From the NCBI GenBank assembly GCA_947445425.1, contig CANFFA010000045.1, positions 1 through 10,999 of the forward strand: a DNA stretch of 10,999 bases, written 5' to 3'. The stretch's first letter is position 1, and every line of letters begins with the position of its first letter. The position numbers and the translations under genes are program-made. Source of the stretch: Paludibacteraceae bacterium. Lineage in GTDB: Bacteria; Bacteroidota; Bacteroidia; Bacteroidales; Paludibacteraceae. Below, piece by piece: positions 1 through 6,344 of this stretch. The notes below the pieces were generated by a model that saw nothing but the letters and a program-made list of their open reading frames with translations, ran no database searches and was not told the origin of the DNA.

Positions 1-37
1 CTTTGCGTCGTCTAAACTTGGCGTTCTTGGCGTTCAA
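1..37. repeat. GCG-rich short tandem-like intergenic motif
   Basis: The left edge carries ctttgcgtc followed by two near-copies of cttggcgtt. This resembles the dispersed intergenic motif family of repeated 'CTTTGCG' units that I recall from many Bacteroidota genomes, but only part of it is in the window and I cannot check copy number. It lies upstream of the T9SS plug gene and overlaps no coding sequence I can support. Confidence 0.3.
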
Positions 38-115
38 AAATATTAAAATAAATTAATTGAGTAGACTCGATAATACGACATTATATTGTTCAAATTACTT
101 ATATTCCACAAAACC

Positions 116-1366
116 ATGAGAAAATTATTTTTATATGCTTATCTTTTTATTCAATTAAACCTAATTGCCGAAACGAGACAACAAACACAAATTCTTGAAC
201 CCAATATAAAAACATTGCAAGTCGGAATTTTGGGTGAGAAAATAAGTTTGCCCATCCTTAGCCTCAACGGAACTGAAGTAATGAACATTGGTTTTGATGA
301 AATGTCACATCAAGCTCATTCATATAGTTATAAGGTACTACATTGCAATGCGGATTGGAGTCTTTCAAGCATTAATACGAATGAGTTCTTAAATGGGTTT
401 ACTACAGGTGATATCACTGGCAGTAGACTCTCTATGAATACCAGCATACAATATACACACTACAATTTCAATCTTCCAAATGAGAACATGAGCTTTAAAA
501 TTTCAGGAAATTATGTAGTGCTTGTTTACGAAGACAACAAACAAGATAAACCAATTTTACAAGCTTGCTTCTCCATTGCCGAACCAAGGGTAAGCATCAG
601 CGCAAGTATTCGTGGAAATACTGATACAGAATTAAATGGCAAATTACAACAATTAGATTTTGACATCAATCTAAATGGCTACAAAGTGAATGATGTAAAT
701 TCAGAATTAAAAGTCAAAGTTCAACAAAACAATCGAACCGATAATGAAATAACACAACTATCCCCAACCTATATTTCGGATACGAAACTGAGCTATGTAA
801 ATAACAAAGCGCTCATCTTCGAGGGTGGTAATGAATATCATCGGTTTGATATTTCTTCGGTTTATGCAGCAAGCGAAGGAATTGATGCAATTAGATTTGA
901 GCGTCCCAACTATCACGCCTTTCTAACCCCAAATAAAATTCAGAAAACAAATGGATACACACAAGATTTTGATGTGAATGGACGCTTTGTTATCAATCTG
1001 CAAAACTCTGATGATGGTGACATTGATGCTGACTACATGTTTGTACACTTTAATCTCCCAAGCCCTCAACCCTATTTTGATGGGCAGGTTTTTATTGGCG
1101 GAGATTTGAACTACAATCTACTAAACAGTACTGCAAGAATGGAGTACGATAGAAATAGTGGCAAATACTTCCACACCTTGCTTCTAAAACAAGGAGGATA
1201 CAATTACCAATACTGGTTTAAACCAAAAGGAGAACAAAAAGCCTACGCAGAAAGAGTCGAGGGTAGTTATTGGCAAGCAAGAAATGAATATACAATATAC
1301 GTTTACCACCGTGCTTGGGGTGAAAGATACGACAAGCTCGTTGGAATAAAAACAGTAGAAAAATAG
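116..1366 (+). CDS. Type IX secretion system plug protein (DUF5103 family)
   Basis: This protein of about 416 residues belongs to the DUF5103 family. A member of this family was found as the 'plug' that closes the periplasmic side of the SprA translocon of the type IX secretion system, so it should act in the periplasm at the outer membrane. I chose the ATG at 116, not the in-frame ATG at 86, because it gives a clean signal peptide: basic MRK, a hydrophobic stretch to about residue 18, then a polar mature start. Family hallmarks counted from this start are HCNADW near 76-81, YTHYNF and LPNENM near 113-125, and GNYVV near 131-135. The C-terminal half is rich in Tyr/Trp/Asn, typical of beta-sandwich secreted proteins. 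The length fits the family. No other T9SS genes are adjacent, which is normal because these genes are scattered. A terminator follows 16 bases after the stop codon. Confidence 0.88.
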   Translation: MRKLFLYAYLFIQLNLIAETRQQTQILEPNIKTLQVGILGEKISLPILSLNGTEVMNIGFDEMSHQAHSYSYKVLHCNADWSLSSINTNEFLNGFTTGDITGSRLSMNTSIQYTHYNFNLPNENMSFKISGNYVVLVYEDNKQDKPILQACFSIAEPRVSISASIRGNTDTELNGKLQQLDFDINLNGYKVNDVNSELKVKVQQNNRTDNEITQLSPTYISDTKLSYVNNKALIFEGGNEYHRFDISSVYAASEGIDAIRFERPNYHAFLTPNKIQKTNGYTQDFDVNGRFVINLQNSDDGDIDADYMFVHFNLPSPQPYFDGQVFIGGDLNYNLLNSTARMEYDRNSGKYFHTLLLKQGGYNYQYWFKPKGEQKAYAERVEGSYWQARNEYTIYVYHRAWGERYDKLVGIKTVEK

Positions 1367-1382
1367 TGAACTTTAACTAATA

Positions 1383-1418
1383 AAAAAGGGACTTCCATTG
1401 ATTTGGAAGTCCCTTTTT
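1383..1418. terminator. Bidirectional rho-independent terminator between convergent genes
   Basis: A perfect 14-bp stem pairs aaaaagggacttcc (1383-1396) with its complement at 1405-1418 around an 8-base loop. It has a T-run on the plus strand and the matching A-run gives a T-run on the minus strand. It lies just after the plus-strand plug gene and two bases before the stop codon end of the minus-strand small gene at 1420, so it can end both transcripts. Confidence 0.92.
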
Positions 1419-1419
1419 G

Positions 1420-1599
1420 TTAATTTATAAACAGTTCAACAAACTGATCATTGGTAATTTTCTCTACCCTATAAGTAGCAGCAAACTGCATAATTTTTTC
1501 TAAAGATTTAGCACTGGGTTGTAGTGCTTTTGGATGAACATTCGCATTTTTCTCAGTATTTGAGTCATCCTTTTTTAAAGAAGCAGTAACTTTTAGCAT
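1420..1599 (-). CDS. Small conserved-looking protein, 59 aa, unknown function
   Basis: An ATG at 1599 opens a 59-codon frame ending in TAA at 1420. The protein begins MLKVTASLKKDD, has a polar middle (NANVHPKALQPSAKS), and ends in a probable helix with EKIMQFAATYRVEKI and a hydrophobic tail VELFIN. There is no signal peptide or membrane segment, so it is probably cytosolic. Support for a real gene: the frame fills the space between the sigma factor and the terminator, its stop lies two bases from a perfect terminator that also works on this strand, and AAAGGG precedes the ATG by a few bases. The protein resembles small unannotated proteins I associate with Bacteroidota, but I do not recognise a named family. 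It runs in the same direction as the sigma factor gene 110 bases upstream and might be cotranscribed with it. Confidence 0.66.
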   Translation of the reverse strand: MLKVTASLKKDDSNTEKNANVHPKALQPSAKSLEKIMQFAATYRVEKITNDQFVELFIN

Positions 1600-1611
1600 A
1601 GGCCCTTTGTA

Positions 1612-1637
1612 CGTTTTAAGTTTATATATTTAAAACG
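1612..1637. repeat. AT-rich inverted repeat upstream of the small gene
   Basis: An 8-bp perfect inverted repeat (cgttttaa at 1612-1619, ttaaaacg at 1630-1637) with a 10-base AT spacer lies between the sigma factor gene and the small gene. No T-run follows on either strand, so it is a poor terminator. It could be a weak mRNA hairpin or a protein-binding palindrome; nothing in the sequence decides this. Confidence 0.35.
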
Positions 1638-1709
1638 GAAGCGCACTAAAAAAATTATATATTCATCAAAAGAAATTACAAATAAATTACAATAGGATAA
1701 ATTACTCAA

Positions 1710-2303
1710 TTATTTCAACTCTAAGTAGACATCATTTTCAGCTGCTATTCTACGGATATTCATTAAAGCATAGCGCATTCTACCCAAAGCAGTATTTATA
1801 CTAACACCTGTTTTTTCAGCGATTTGCTTAAAACTCAAATCCTCAAAAAAGCGCATCCTGATAACATTTTGTTGAAGTAGAGGTAGTGCGTCTATTAATT
1901 GAACAACATCCACTAAGAGCTGTTCATTGGACAAGACATCTTCAAAACTCTTTTCAGAAAGCTTAGTACAATTTAAAATATCATAATCCACTGCATCCAC
2001 AGAGACAGTATTTTCAGACTTAAGTCGTCTAAAGTGATCAATAATCAAATTATGAGCAATACGATTCACCCAGGCTAAAAACTTGCCTGATGCTTGATAC
2101 CTACCTTGCTGTATGGTAGAAATTGCTTTAATAAAAGTATCTTGGAAAATATCTTCTGCCAAATCCCTATTACGCACAATCAAATAGATATAGGTATAGG
2201 CTTTCGATTTATAGCGCTGCAGCAGAATTTCAAAAGCATTGTTATTGCCTGTCTCATACAATTTCACCAATTCGTCATCGGTTAACAGATTTAGATTATT
2301 CAT
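1710..2303 (-). CDS. ECF-type RNA polymerase sigma factor (sigma-70 family)
   Basis: This 197-residue protein has the two-domain layout of an extracytoplasmic-function sigma factor. Region 2 spans about residues 20-95, with RDLAEDIFQDTF at 46-57 (core-binding helix) and GKFLAWVNRIAHNLIIDHFRR at 73-93 (-10 recognition). An acidic linker follows at about 98-125. Region 4 lies at about 130-185 with LPLLQQNVIRMRFFEDLSF leading into the helix-turn-helix IAEKTGVSINTALGRMRYAL, which should read the -35-like element. It redirects RNA polymerase to a regulon that cannot be named from sequence. No anti-sigma factor gene is next to it: the downstream neighbour is the 59-aa gene and the upstream neighbour is the separately terminated methyltransferase group. 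The ATG at 2303 is the only sensible start, seven codons before the conserved region 1.2-like DDELVKLYE. Confidence 0.9.
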   Translation of the reverse strand: MNNLNLLTDDELVKLYETGNNNAFEILLQRYKSKAYTYIYLIVRNRDLAEDIFQDTFIKAISTIQQGRYQASGKFLAWVNRIAHNLIIDHFRRLKSENTVSVDAVDYDILNCTKLSEKSFEDVLSNEQLLVDVVQLIDALPLLQQNVIRMRFFEDLSFKQIAEKTGVSINTALGRMRYALMNIRRIAAENDVYLELK

Positions 2304-2384
2304 AACTTTACAAATTTAGGGTTTTTAAAGTATGAATAGGCTATAGGCTTTTGTGTTTAGGTTAGTTTTTGATTTTTCGAACTG

Positions 2385-2392
2385 CAAATATA
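2385..2392 (-). promoter_or_regulatory. Promoter -7 box for the sigma factor gene
   Basis: The minus strand reads TATATTTG, an exact match to the Bacteroidota primary sigma -7 consensus TAnnTTTG, 81 bases upstream of the sigma factor ATG. I see no good TTTG-type -33 element at the usual spacing, so the call rests on the -7 box and position only. Confidence 0.5.
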
Positions 2393-2433
2393 ACAATACA
2401 ATTGAAATAAAAAAATTAATCAGAACAAATATT

Positions 2434-2469
2434 TAAAAATACCAACTTAAAGAGTATTTAAATTGGTAT
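2434..2469 (-). terminator. AU-rich hairpin terminator after the methyltransferase group
   Basis: An inverted repeat pairs ATACCAA (2439-2445) with TTGGTAT (2463-2469), then one C/A mismatch, then TTAAA with TTTAA, around a 5-base loop. Read on the minus strand it is followed by a run of five T. It begins 13 bases beyond the stop codon of the methyltransferase gene. The stem is low in GC, so efficiency may be moderate. Confidence 0.65.
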
Positions 2470-2481
2470 AAATACGGACAA

Positions 2482-3669
2482 CTATTCCACCCATAATACT
2501 AATCCTTTTAAATACTCACCCTCAGGATGGTATATATTAATGGGATGATCGTCAGGTTGTGACAATTGATGAAGAATGCGCACATTTCTTTTACTTTCGG
2601 CAGCAGCACTGAACACAGCCAATCTGAATTGCTCCTTACTGACTACTTGGGAACATGAAAAAGTAAAAACAATACCACCAGGCTTAATCTGTTCAAAAGC
2701 TTTAGCATTCAACCTTCTATAACCTTTCAGTGCATTGCGAAGCGCATCCCTATGTTTGGCAAAAGCAGGCGGATCAAGCACAATCAAATCATATTTCTGC
2801 TCCAATTCTCCTAGATTATTCAAATACTTAAAAGCGTCAACATCAATAGACTTATGTCGTAAGTCATTCGGGAAATTTGTCTCCACGTTTTTATCCGTTA
2901 ACAAAATCGCTTTTGTAGAACTATCCACCGAATGTACTACTTTAGCACCACCGCGCATAGCATAAACAGAAAAACCGCCTGTATAACAAAACATATTCAA
3001 AACAGACTTCCCTGCCGAATAACGTTCTAGCAAGGCACGGTTTTCCCTTTGGTCTATAAAGAAACCCGTTTTTTGACCCCTTAACCAATCCACATGAAAT
3101 TCAAGTCCATTTTCCAAGGCACTGAGTGTACTGGTCTCTTCACCAATCAAATAACCATCTTCTGGAGCAATAGGAGCTTTAAAAGGTAGGGTCGTTTCGG
3201 ATTTGTAATATACATTTTTAACCCCTGGAACACTTTTTACAATGGCAGCAGCTAAAATGTTTCGAGTTTCATGCATTCCAACTGAATGTGCTTGCATTAC
3301 TGCAGTTTCGGCATACACATCGACAATTAGTCCTGGCAAGGAATCACCTTCCCCATGTACTAAACGATAAGTATCATTCTTGCCTGGATTTACCAAACCC
3401 AATGAAAGTCGCATAGCATAAGCACGTTGAATTTTAGAAGTCCAAAAATCATCATCAATAGAGATTTTATCAAATGAAACAACCCTTACGGCTATACTTC
3501 CAATTTGATAATGACCAATGGCAACGAATTTACGTTTGTTATCAATAATCTCTACCAAATCACCTTCGGCAGGATTACCTTCAATTGATTGAATAGCACC
3601 TGAAAATAACCAAGGGTGAAAACGCAATAAACTTTCTTCTTTTTTAGGCTTGAGGAGGATGGAAATCAT
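2482..3669 (-). CDS. Class I SAM-dependent rRNA methyltransferase, RlmI-like
   Basis: This 395-residue protein has the RlmI/YccW layout: an N-terminal PUA-like RNA-binding domain (about 1-75), a linker domain (about 76-185), and a C-terminal Rossmann methyltransferase domain (about 190-395). Visible motifs are GQKTGFFIDQRENR at 198-211, the SAM loop NMFCYTGGFSVYA at 225-237, an acidic ribose-binding residue near D249 (HSVDSS), DPPAFAK at 299-305 and TFSCSQ at 336-341. C339 is the expected catalytic cysteine of a 5-methylcytosine enzyme. The E. coli family member makes m5C1962 in 23S rRNA, and that substrate is likely but inferred here. It is the last gene of a minus-strand group, 42 bases downstream of the exonuclease gene, and is followed by a terminator-like hairpin. 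The gene symbol is left empty because close paralogs with other RNA targets exist. Confidence 0.9.
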   Translation of the reverse strand: MISILLKPKKEESLLRFHPWLFSGAIQSIEGNPAEGDLVEIIDNKRKFVAIGHYQIGSIAVRVVSFDKISIDDDFWTSKIQRAYAMRLSLGLVNPGKNDTYRLVHGEGDSLPGLIVDVYAETAVMQAHSVGMHETRNILAAAIVKSVPGVKNVYYKSETTLPFKAPIAPEDGYLIGEETSTLSALENGLEFHVDWLRGQKTGFFIDQRENRALLERYSAGKSVLNMFCYTGGFSVYAMRGGAKVVHSVDSSTKAILLTDKNVETNFPNDLRHKSIDVDAFKYLNNLGELEQKYDLIVLDPPAFAKHRDALRNALKGYRRLNAKAFEQIKPGGIVFTFSCSQVVSKEQFRLAVFSAAAESKRNVRILHQLSQPDDHPINIYHPEGEYLKGLVLWVE

Positions 3670-3711
3670 CTATATAATTAACAATGAATAATTAATAATT
3701 TTAAAAAATAG

Positions 3712-4377
3712 CTATAAAACAGGGGTGTCGGGTCTTTGGCTTAGAGCTTGTTGCGCACGAAGACCCTCCAACACAAGCAGTTCAATGGCCTTTTTAGTGA
3801 GTTTTTTCTCTTGCATCAATTGTAAATAAATTTGCAAACTAGCCCAAGCATCCGTTGCGGCATACCTTTGTTGTGGTTCACTTAAAGCAGGGCTTTCCCA
3901 ATTGGTCAAACGTTGGGATTTGGAAATTTTTTTATCAAAAAGGATAGCATAAATTTTTTGAAGACTCAACTCCATAACGCCATAATTTTTGGCAATCTCT
4001 TGTATATCAATAAATCCAGCCGGTTTGAATGCATAACGCCTATTGAGTCCTGTTAAATCATCACGAAGAGAAAGACCTATTTTGATTATATTTTTATTCG
4101 CCAAGAATTCGGCCAGAGGAAGGGGAAAATCGATCATATTCAGTCGAAACAAGAAACAATGGTCCAAGGTAGAGATTTGAACCAAAGAAACTTTATGGTG
4201 CGTCCCACGGGTAAAAGAGGGCTTTGTTTCAGTATCAATTCCCACCACAGTATGCTTACTCAGTTCATCAATGGCTTGTTTCACTTTCGCTAATTCATCC
4301 ACCAAGGTTATTTTTCCTTCGAAAATAACCACCGGAAGCAAATTAACCTCTTCTTTTGATATTTTAGCTTTAAGCAT
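3712..4377 (-). CDS. 3'-5' exonuclease, DEDD (RNase D/WRN-like) superfamily
   Basis: The protein has a single exonuclease domain of the DEDDy type without the HRDC domains of RNase D. I place the start at the ATG at 4377, giving 221 residues; the frame is open three codons further to a TTG at 4386, but MLKAKISKEEVN fits the family's usual beginning. Motifs, numbered from that ATG, are: Exo I VGIDTET with D48 and E50; Exo II around SLRDDLTGL with D106 or D107; Exo III YAATDAW with Y172 and D176. These four acidic residues bind two metal ions in the family, and Tyr is the activating residue. It should trim 3' ends of nucleic acid; whether RNA or DNA is not clear. Gene order with DUF5063 upstream and the rRNA methyltransferase downstream recurs in Bacteroidota, which makes an RNA-related role plausible. 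Confidence 0.88.
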   Translation of the reverse strand: MLKAKISKEEVNLLPVVIFEGKITLVDELAKVKQAIDELSKHTVVGIDTETKPSFTRGTHHKVSLVQISTLDHCFLFRLNMIDFPLPLAEFLANKNIIKIGLSLRDDLTGLNRRYAFKPAGFIDIQEIAKNYGVMELSLQKIYAILFDKKISKSQRLTNWESPALSEPQQRYAATDAWASLQIYLQLMQEKKLTKKAIELLVLEGLRAQQALSQRPDTPVL

Positions 4378-4464
4378 AAACTTCAAGTAATTAATAATGA
4401 ATCACTAATAGTCAGAAACTATTATATGATCACAATAGGTGGGTAAAAAAAAATGGAGGAGTCG

Positions 4465-5106
4465 TTAAACCATTAAACTTCCAAGATCGTCCTCTTCTTC
4501 TTGCTGAAAACTCAAGAATGAATTACGATCAAGTTTCTTATTATCAACAGATAAAGGATCTATTTCATCCTCTAATCCAAAACTTTCATTATAACGAATA
4601 GAATGTAAGGCACGCAAAGCATTCAACAATTTCTGTCCCCAATGTTCGGCAAAAGCCTCTAAACAAACTACCAATGAATCATTCATAGTATCTACCTCAC
4701 CCAATTGATAATTGGCCGCAAAGTCCTTCAATTCTTGATAAACATCGGCTAGGCTTTCAGAGATAAAAGCTACAATGGGCGTATCACTCAAAGCCATATC
4801 CGGGTGATAAACTTCTAGATATCCATCATCAGTTCCAAGTATCACTTCCAGTTGCTCCCTAACAAACTGATAATCTGCTTCCGTGACAAAACGCTCAGCA
4901 CCTTCATCATAAACAGAGCTTGGAATATCAATCAAAGAGGCTTTTAGATAAAGTAGAGGTAAAAATTTAATGGATTTTCTAACAAAATCATCACGTTCCA
5001 ACTCCGAAACACGTTCTAAAAACAAACAAGTTTCAGCCGCTACAGTTATAAACTCAATAACATTTTTACTATAAACGATGTGATTTGGCAATTGGTCAGT
5101 AGTCAT
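4465..5106 (-). CDS. DUF5063 domain-containing protein
   Basis: A 213-residue, mostly helical, acidic cytosolic protein with no signal peptide or membrane span. It matches the DUF5063 family of Bacteroidota, with the N-terminal helix VIEFITVAAETCLFLE and LLYLKASLID in the first third. The middle contains short acidic turns and the last 15 residues are strongly acidic (QQEEEDDLG). The biochemical role is unknown. It is the first gene of a minus-strand group: the exonuclease ATG lies 87 bases past its stop codon, then the methyltransferase follows, so a role tied to RNA processing or ribosome maturation is a reasonable guess from context only. The ATG at 5106 is well placed behind a promoter-like box at 5133-5140. 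Confidence 0.8.
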   Translation of the reverse strand: MTTDQLPNHIVYSKNVIEFITVAAETCLFLERVSELERDDFVRKSIKFLPLLYLKASLIDIPSSVYDEGAERFVTEADYQFVREQLEVILGTDDGYLEVYHPDMALSDTPIVAFISESLADVYQELKDFAANYQLGEVDTMNDSLVVCLEAFAEHWGQKLLNALRALHSIRYNESFGLEDEIDPLSVDNKKLDRNSFLSFQQEEEDDLGSLMV

Positions 5107-5132
5107 TCTATTCTTATTTTTTGAACTGAATG

Positions 5133-5140
5133 CAAAGGTA
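5133..5140 (-). promoter_or_regulatory. Promoter -7 box for the DUF5063-exonuclease-methyltransferase group
   Basis: The minus strand reads TACCTTTG, an exact TAnnTTTG match, 26 bases before the DUF5063 ATG, which would give a short leader of about 20 bases. The same eight bases occur ahead of folK and the tRNA gene. No convincing -33 element is visible. Confidence 0.6.
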
Positions 5141-5205
5141 AGAAAAAAGTATCATAATTCTTATTGACATGATATATCAGAACATAAGGAAGTTGTATAA
5201 GTTCA

Positions 5206-5673
5206 TCAAGCTTTAACTAACTCGCATTTCAATTCAAGCATCGTTTTCTCAAGAGTTGGATGTAAAAGTTGGGGTGCTATTTGAGACAAAGGAACAAGTA
5301 CAAAATCCCGTTTTAACATCAGTGGATGCGGTATTTTCAAATTAGGAGAGTCGATAGTCAGATCATCATAGAGTAGAATATCAATGTCAATTAATCGATC
5401 AACGTAATCAGCAGTAGCTTTAGAAGTACGACCTAAACGCTGTTCCAAATTTTGTGTTTGCACTAATAATTCTGTCGGAGAAAGATTGGTATCCAAGAGC
5501 AAGACCAAATTTAGAAATTCATTTTTGGATTCAAAACCCCAAGGTTCTGAGACATAAGTGGAAGATACTTCACAAACCTCACCAAGATTCAGCGCTATTA
5601 AATCTATCGCATCCTTTAGATTCTGTGCTTTACACCCTAAATTAGTACCCAATCCTAAATATACTTTTGGCAT
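5206..5673 (-). CDS. folK: 6-hydroxymethyl-7,8-dihydropterin pyrophosphokinase (HPPK)
   Basis: FolK moves pyrophosphate from ATP to 6-hydroxymethyl-7,8-dihydropterin, the step before dihydropteroate synthase in folate synthesis, in the cytosol. The 155 residues are the normal single-domain length. Family motifs are in order: LGLGTNLGCKAQNL at 6-19, VSSTYVSEPWGF at 36-47 (pterin pocket), NEFLNLVL at 51-58, the catalytic-core segment with R81-equivalent region LGRTSK, and the metal-binding IDIDILLYDD at 95-104 with D96 and D98. The closing signature is IPHPLMLKRDFVLVPL at 114-129. All key residues look intact. It has its own -7 box upstream and is 99 bases from the DUF5063 start, so it is probably a separate transcription unit or reads through into that group. 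Confidence 0.95.
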   Translation of the reverse strand: MPKVYLGLGTNLGCKAQNLKDAIDLIALNLGEVCEVSSTYVSEPWGFESKNEFLNLVLLLDTNLSPTELLVQTQNLEQRLGRTSKATADYVDRLIDIDILLYDDLTIDSPNLKIPHPLMLKRDFVLVPLSQIAPQLLHPTLEKTMLELKCELVKA

Positions 5674-5686
5674 ATTATTTTTTATA

Positions 5687-5694
5687 CAAAGGTA
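5687..5694 (-). promoter_or_regulatory. Promoter -7 box for folK
   Basis: The minus strand reads TACCTTTG, matching TAnnTTTG, 13 bases before the folK ATG. That leaves a very short leader of about 5-8 bases, so translation may start from a nearly leaderless mRNA. No clear -33 element was found. Confidence 0.5.
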
Positions 5695-5853
5695 AGGTTT
5701 TTCACCAAGTTAAGATAAAATCTCATAAAGACATTTAAAACACCTTCAAAATCTCATTTCGAAAAAACAGGAAATCTACACTGCTCAAGTATTGTATCTC
5801 AACAATTACACTCCATTTATAATATCAAATCGACCAAATGGCTTCCAACATGA

Positions 5854-5884
5854 TTTCTAGAATCGAAAAAAAGCACTACCTTTG
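5854..5884 (+). promoter_or_regulatory. Promoter of tRNA-Arg(CCG)
   Basis: TACCTTTG at 5877-5884 is an exact Bacteroidota -7 box (TAnnTTTG), with TTTC at 5854-5857 as a -33 element close to TTTG at a 19-base spacing. The predicted transcript start lies within a few bases of the tRNA 5' end at 5894. The 5695-5853 stretch upstream holds no gene I can support; it separates divergent folK and tRNA transcription. Confidence 0.7.
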
Positions 5885-5893
5885 TATTCATAA

Positions 5894-5969
5894 GGCTCCG
5901 TAGTTCAGTGTATAGAACGTCAGATTCCGGTTCTGAAGGTCTTGGGTTAGAATCCCAACGGGGTCACCA
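5894..5969 (+). tRNA. tRNA-Arg, anticodon CCG, with U19-A56 elbow pair
   Basis: The 76 bases fold into a complete cloverleaf. The acceptor stem GGCTCCG/CGGGGTC has two G-U wobbles (2-71, 4-69). The D stem is GTTC/GAAC with 8-base loop AGTGTATA. The anticodon stem is TCAGA/TCTGA with loop TTCCGGT, giving anticodon CCG, which reads CGG (Arg). The variable loop is AGGTC, the T stem TTGGG/CCCAA with loop TTAGAAT, discriminator A, and CCA is encoded. A20 and C35, known arginine identity bases, are present. Unusual: position 19 is T instead of G and position 56 is A instead of C, so the almost universal G19-C56 tertiary pair becomes U19-A56. Both changes keep Watson-Crick pairing. The gene has a matching promoter and terminator and so is probably expressed. 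Confidence 0.95.
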
Positions 5970-5977
5970 GTTGATAT

Positions 5978-6291
5978 TCAGGTAATTAAAGCGATTGTAA
6001 GTGATTTACAGTCGCTTTTTTTATGCGTTTTAAACGATAACACACTACTGAACATCGCTACACCTAATTCGGTAAATGCAAAGGGTGCAGACTTCACATT
6101 GGTTCCTCTACCTTTGTTCAAGGTCACAAATTGTGATCTTGAAAACTCCAGCACTTCATCCGGGCTAAGTTCAAACATAAAATCATCGCCCTCAAAACGA
6201 GCATTATTACGCTTTACAGTTTGCTTAAGTGATCTTGTTTCAACCCCTAAATTTGGGTCAAACCAAAGTCAATCATAACTTTACAAGACAT
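5978..6291 (-). pseudogene. ORF6N domain protein remnant, frameshifted and truncated
   Basis: ORF6N is a DNA-binding-type domain found in phage and mobile-element proteins. Read from ATG at 6291 the frame gives KVMIDFGLTQI and then hits TAG at 6247-6249. Shifting by one base restores the expected continuation (Y)GVETRSLKQTVKRN, then FEGDDFMFELSPDEV, SRSQFVTLNKGRG and the closing FAFTELGVAMFSSVL near 6038. A missing T in what should be a TAT codon before GGG explains the break. After SSVL the remaining 20 codons run through the tRNA terminator, so the C-terminal part of the original gene is lost. The 66-codon frame starting at ATG 6178 (to 5978) is only the surviving second half. It cannot make the intact family protein. 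Confidence 0.82.
5988..6022 (+). terminator. Rho-independent terminator of the tRNA gene
   Basis: A 13-bp stem (5988-6000 with 6006-6018, one G-U pair) around a 5-base loop GTGAT is followed by four more T. It starts 18 bases after the tRNA CCA end. The same bases also form the 3' end of the open frame of the ORF6N remnant on the other strand, which shows that the tail of that frame is not native to the ORF6N gene. Confidence 0.9.
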
Positions 6292-6344
6292 TGTAGTCTA
6301 AATTTATGACTGATGATGTATATTGATCGTAAAAGGAGAATTAA

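Noticed and set aside
86..115. Upstream ATG at 86 as the start of the T9SS plug gene
   Set aside because: It would place ten extra residues before a clean signal peptide that begins at the ATG at 116.
1510..1528. Hairpin AGCACT...AGTGCT as a terminator
   Set aside because: It is a 6-bp stem inside the small coding frame with no proper T-run; probably chance.
4402..4424. Hairpin AATAGT-cagaa-ACTATT between DUF5063 and the exonuclease gene
   Set aside because: A 6-bp AT-rich stem without a T-run is too weak to call a terminator, and the genes look cotranscribed.
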